5,306 bases of DNA from Actinomycetes bacterium (lineage in GTDB: Bacteria > Actinomycetota > Acidimicrobiia > Acidimicrobiales > RAAP-2). Shown in pieces: positions 4,854 through 5,306 of this stretch (position 1 is the stretch's first letter; each line of letters starts with the position of its first letter). The stretch lies in NCBI GenBank assembly GCA_021805305.1, contig JAJZFO010000209.1, forward strand, positions 1 through 5,306, read 5' to 3'. The position numbers and the translations under genes are program-made. The notes under the pieces are model-generated. The model had not been told where the DNA came from. It made no database searches and was given only the letters and a program-made list of their open reading frames with translations.

Positions 4854-5306
4854 GTGACCTACGAACACCACGACTACGACGTACTGATCATCGGCGCCGG
4901 GGGCGCCGGACTGCGCGCGGCCATCGAGGCCCAACAGCGCGGCCTCAAGGTCGGGATCGTGACCAAGTCACTCCTGGGCAAGGCGCACACCGTCATGGCC
5001 GAGGGGGGCATGGCTGCGGCGATGGGTAACGTCTACCCCGAGGACAACTGGATGGTGCACTTTCGCGACACCATGCGGGGCGGCAAGTACCTCAACAACA
5101 ACCGCATGGCCGAACTCCACGCCAAGGAGGCGCCGGCGCGGGTGCTCGAGCTCGAGCAGTGGGGGGCCCTCTTCGACCGCACCAGCGACGGCAAGATCCT
5201 GCAGCGCGACTTCGGCGGCCACCGCTACGCGCGCCTGGCGCACGTGGGCGACCGCACCGGCCTCGAACTGATCCGCACCCTGCAGCAGAAGGTCGTCTCC
5301 ATGGGC
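4854..5306 (+). CDS. sdhA: Succinate dehydrogenase flavoprotein subunit (5' part, runs off window)
   Basis: The frame is open from GTG 4854 to the window edge, giving 151 residues of a protein usually about 580-650 long. It oxidises succinate to fumarate with covalently bound FAD on the cytoplasmic side of complex II. The N-terminus carries the dinucleotide-binding motif DVLIIGAGGAGLRAAIEA (residues 9-26, GxGxxG at 14-19). H45 in KAHTVMAEGG is the expected covalent FAD attachment site. The family segments GNVYPEDNW (58-66), DTMRGGKYLNN, ELHAKEAP and FGGHRYARLAHVGDRTGLELIRTL follow in the normal order. The HTVMAEGG wording (rather than HTxAAQGG) and the segments around it resemble the mycobacterial Sdh1 flavoprotein, in agreement with the anchor gene upstream. 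The start is set by GAAGGA (4843-4848) 5 nt upstream of the GTG. Very close spacing to sdhC indicates one operon; sdhB is expected downstream. Confidence 0.95.
   Translation, partial: MTYEHHDYDVLIIGAGGAGLRAAIEAQQRGLKVGIVTKSLLGKAHTVMAEGGMAAAMGNVYPEDNWMVHFRDTMRGGKYLNNNRMAELHAKEAPARVLELEQWGALFDRTSDGKILQRDFGGHRYARLAHVGDRTGLELIRTLQQKVVSMG

Overview
The window is a high-GC bacterial segment that carries respiratory-chain genes of actinobacterial type. Three things point to the phylum Actinomycetota: the gene order coxB(ctaC)-ctaD-ctaF, a small four-helix CtaF-type oxidase subunit IV (a family known essentially only from actinobacteria), and a succinate dehydrogenase membrane anchor resembling the mycobacterial Sdh1 (Rv0249c-type, 'type F' complex II). 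Several residues in the oxidase differ from the mycobacterial pattern, so a deep branch such as Acidimicrobiia is plausible, but that placement is inference. GTG starts are common (tatA, coxB, sdhC, sdhA).

Layout. Bases 1-568 (minus strand) hold the first 189 codons of an AzlC-type branched-chain amino acid exporter that runs off the left edge. It is divergent from a small tatA (653-880, plus) encoding the pore-forming Tat translocase component. Everything from tatA onward is on the plus strand. A 90-bp gap with a GC-rich stem-loop and an AT-rich promoter-like patch leads into coxB (971-1831), ctaD (1835-3532) and ctaF (3532-3924). These three are tightly packed: a 3-nt gap, then a 1-nt overlap. 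They encode subunits II, I and IV of an aa3-type cytochrome c oxidase. Subunit III (ctaE) is absent here; in actinobacteria it usually sits with the qcrCAB genes. A 102-bp intergenic region (3925-4026) contains a perfect 15-bp palindrome, a good -10 hexamer and a long 5'-leader hairpin. It precedes sdhC (4027-4842) and the 5' part of sdhA (4854 to the right edge).

Function. The two operons encode complex II, which oxidises succinate and feeds electrons into the quinone pool, and part of complex IV, which passes electrons from cytochrome c (or a bc1 supercomplex) to O2. The linking cytochrome bc complex is not in the window. TatA may be relevant because cofactor-bearing respiratory proteins such as the Rieske subunit are classical Tat substrates.

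No wholly new system is visible. The most interesting points are the altered Mg/CuA-region residues in CoxB (a Glu-to-Gln change in the CxExC loop and two nearby changes), the Cys/His cluster of the complex II anchor, and the leader hairpin that would start at the predicted +1 of the sdh transcript.
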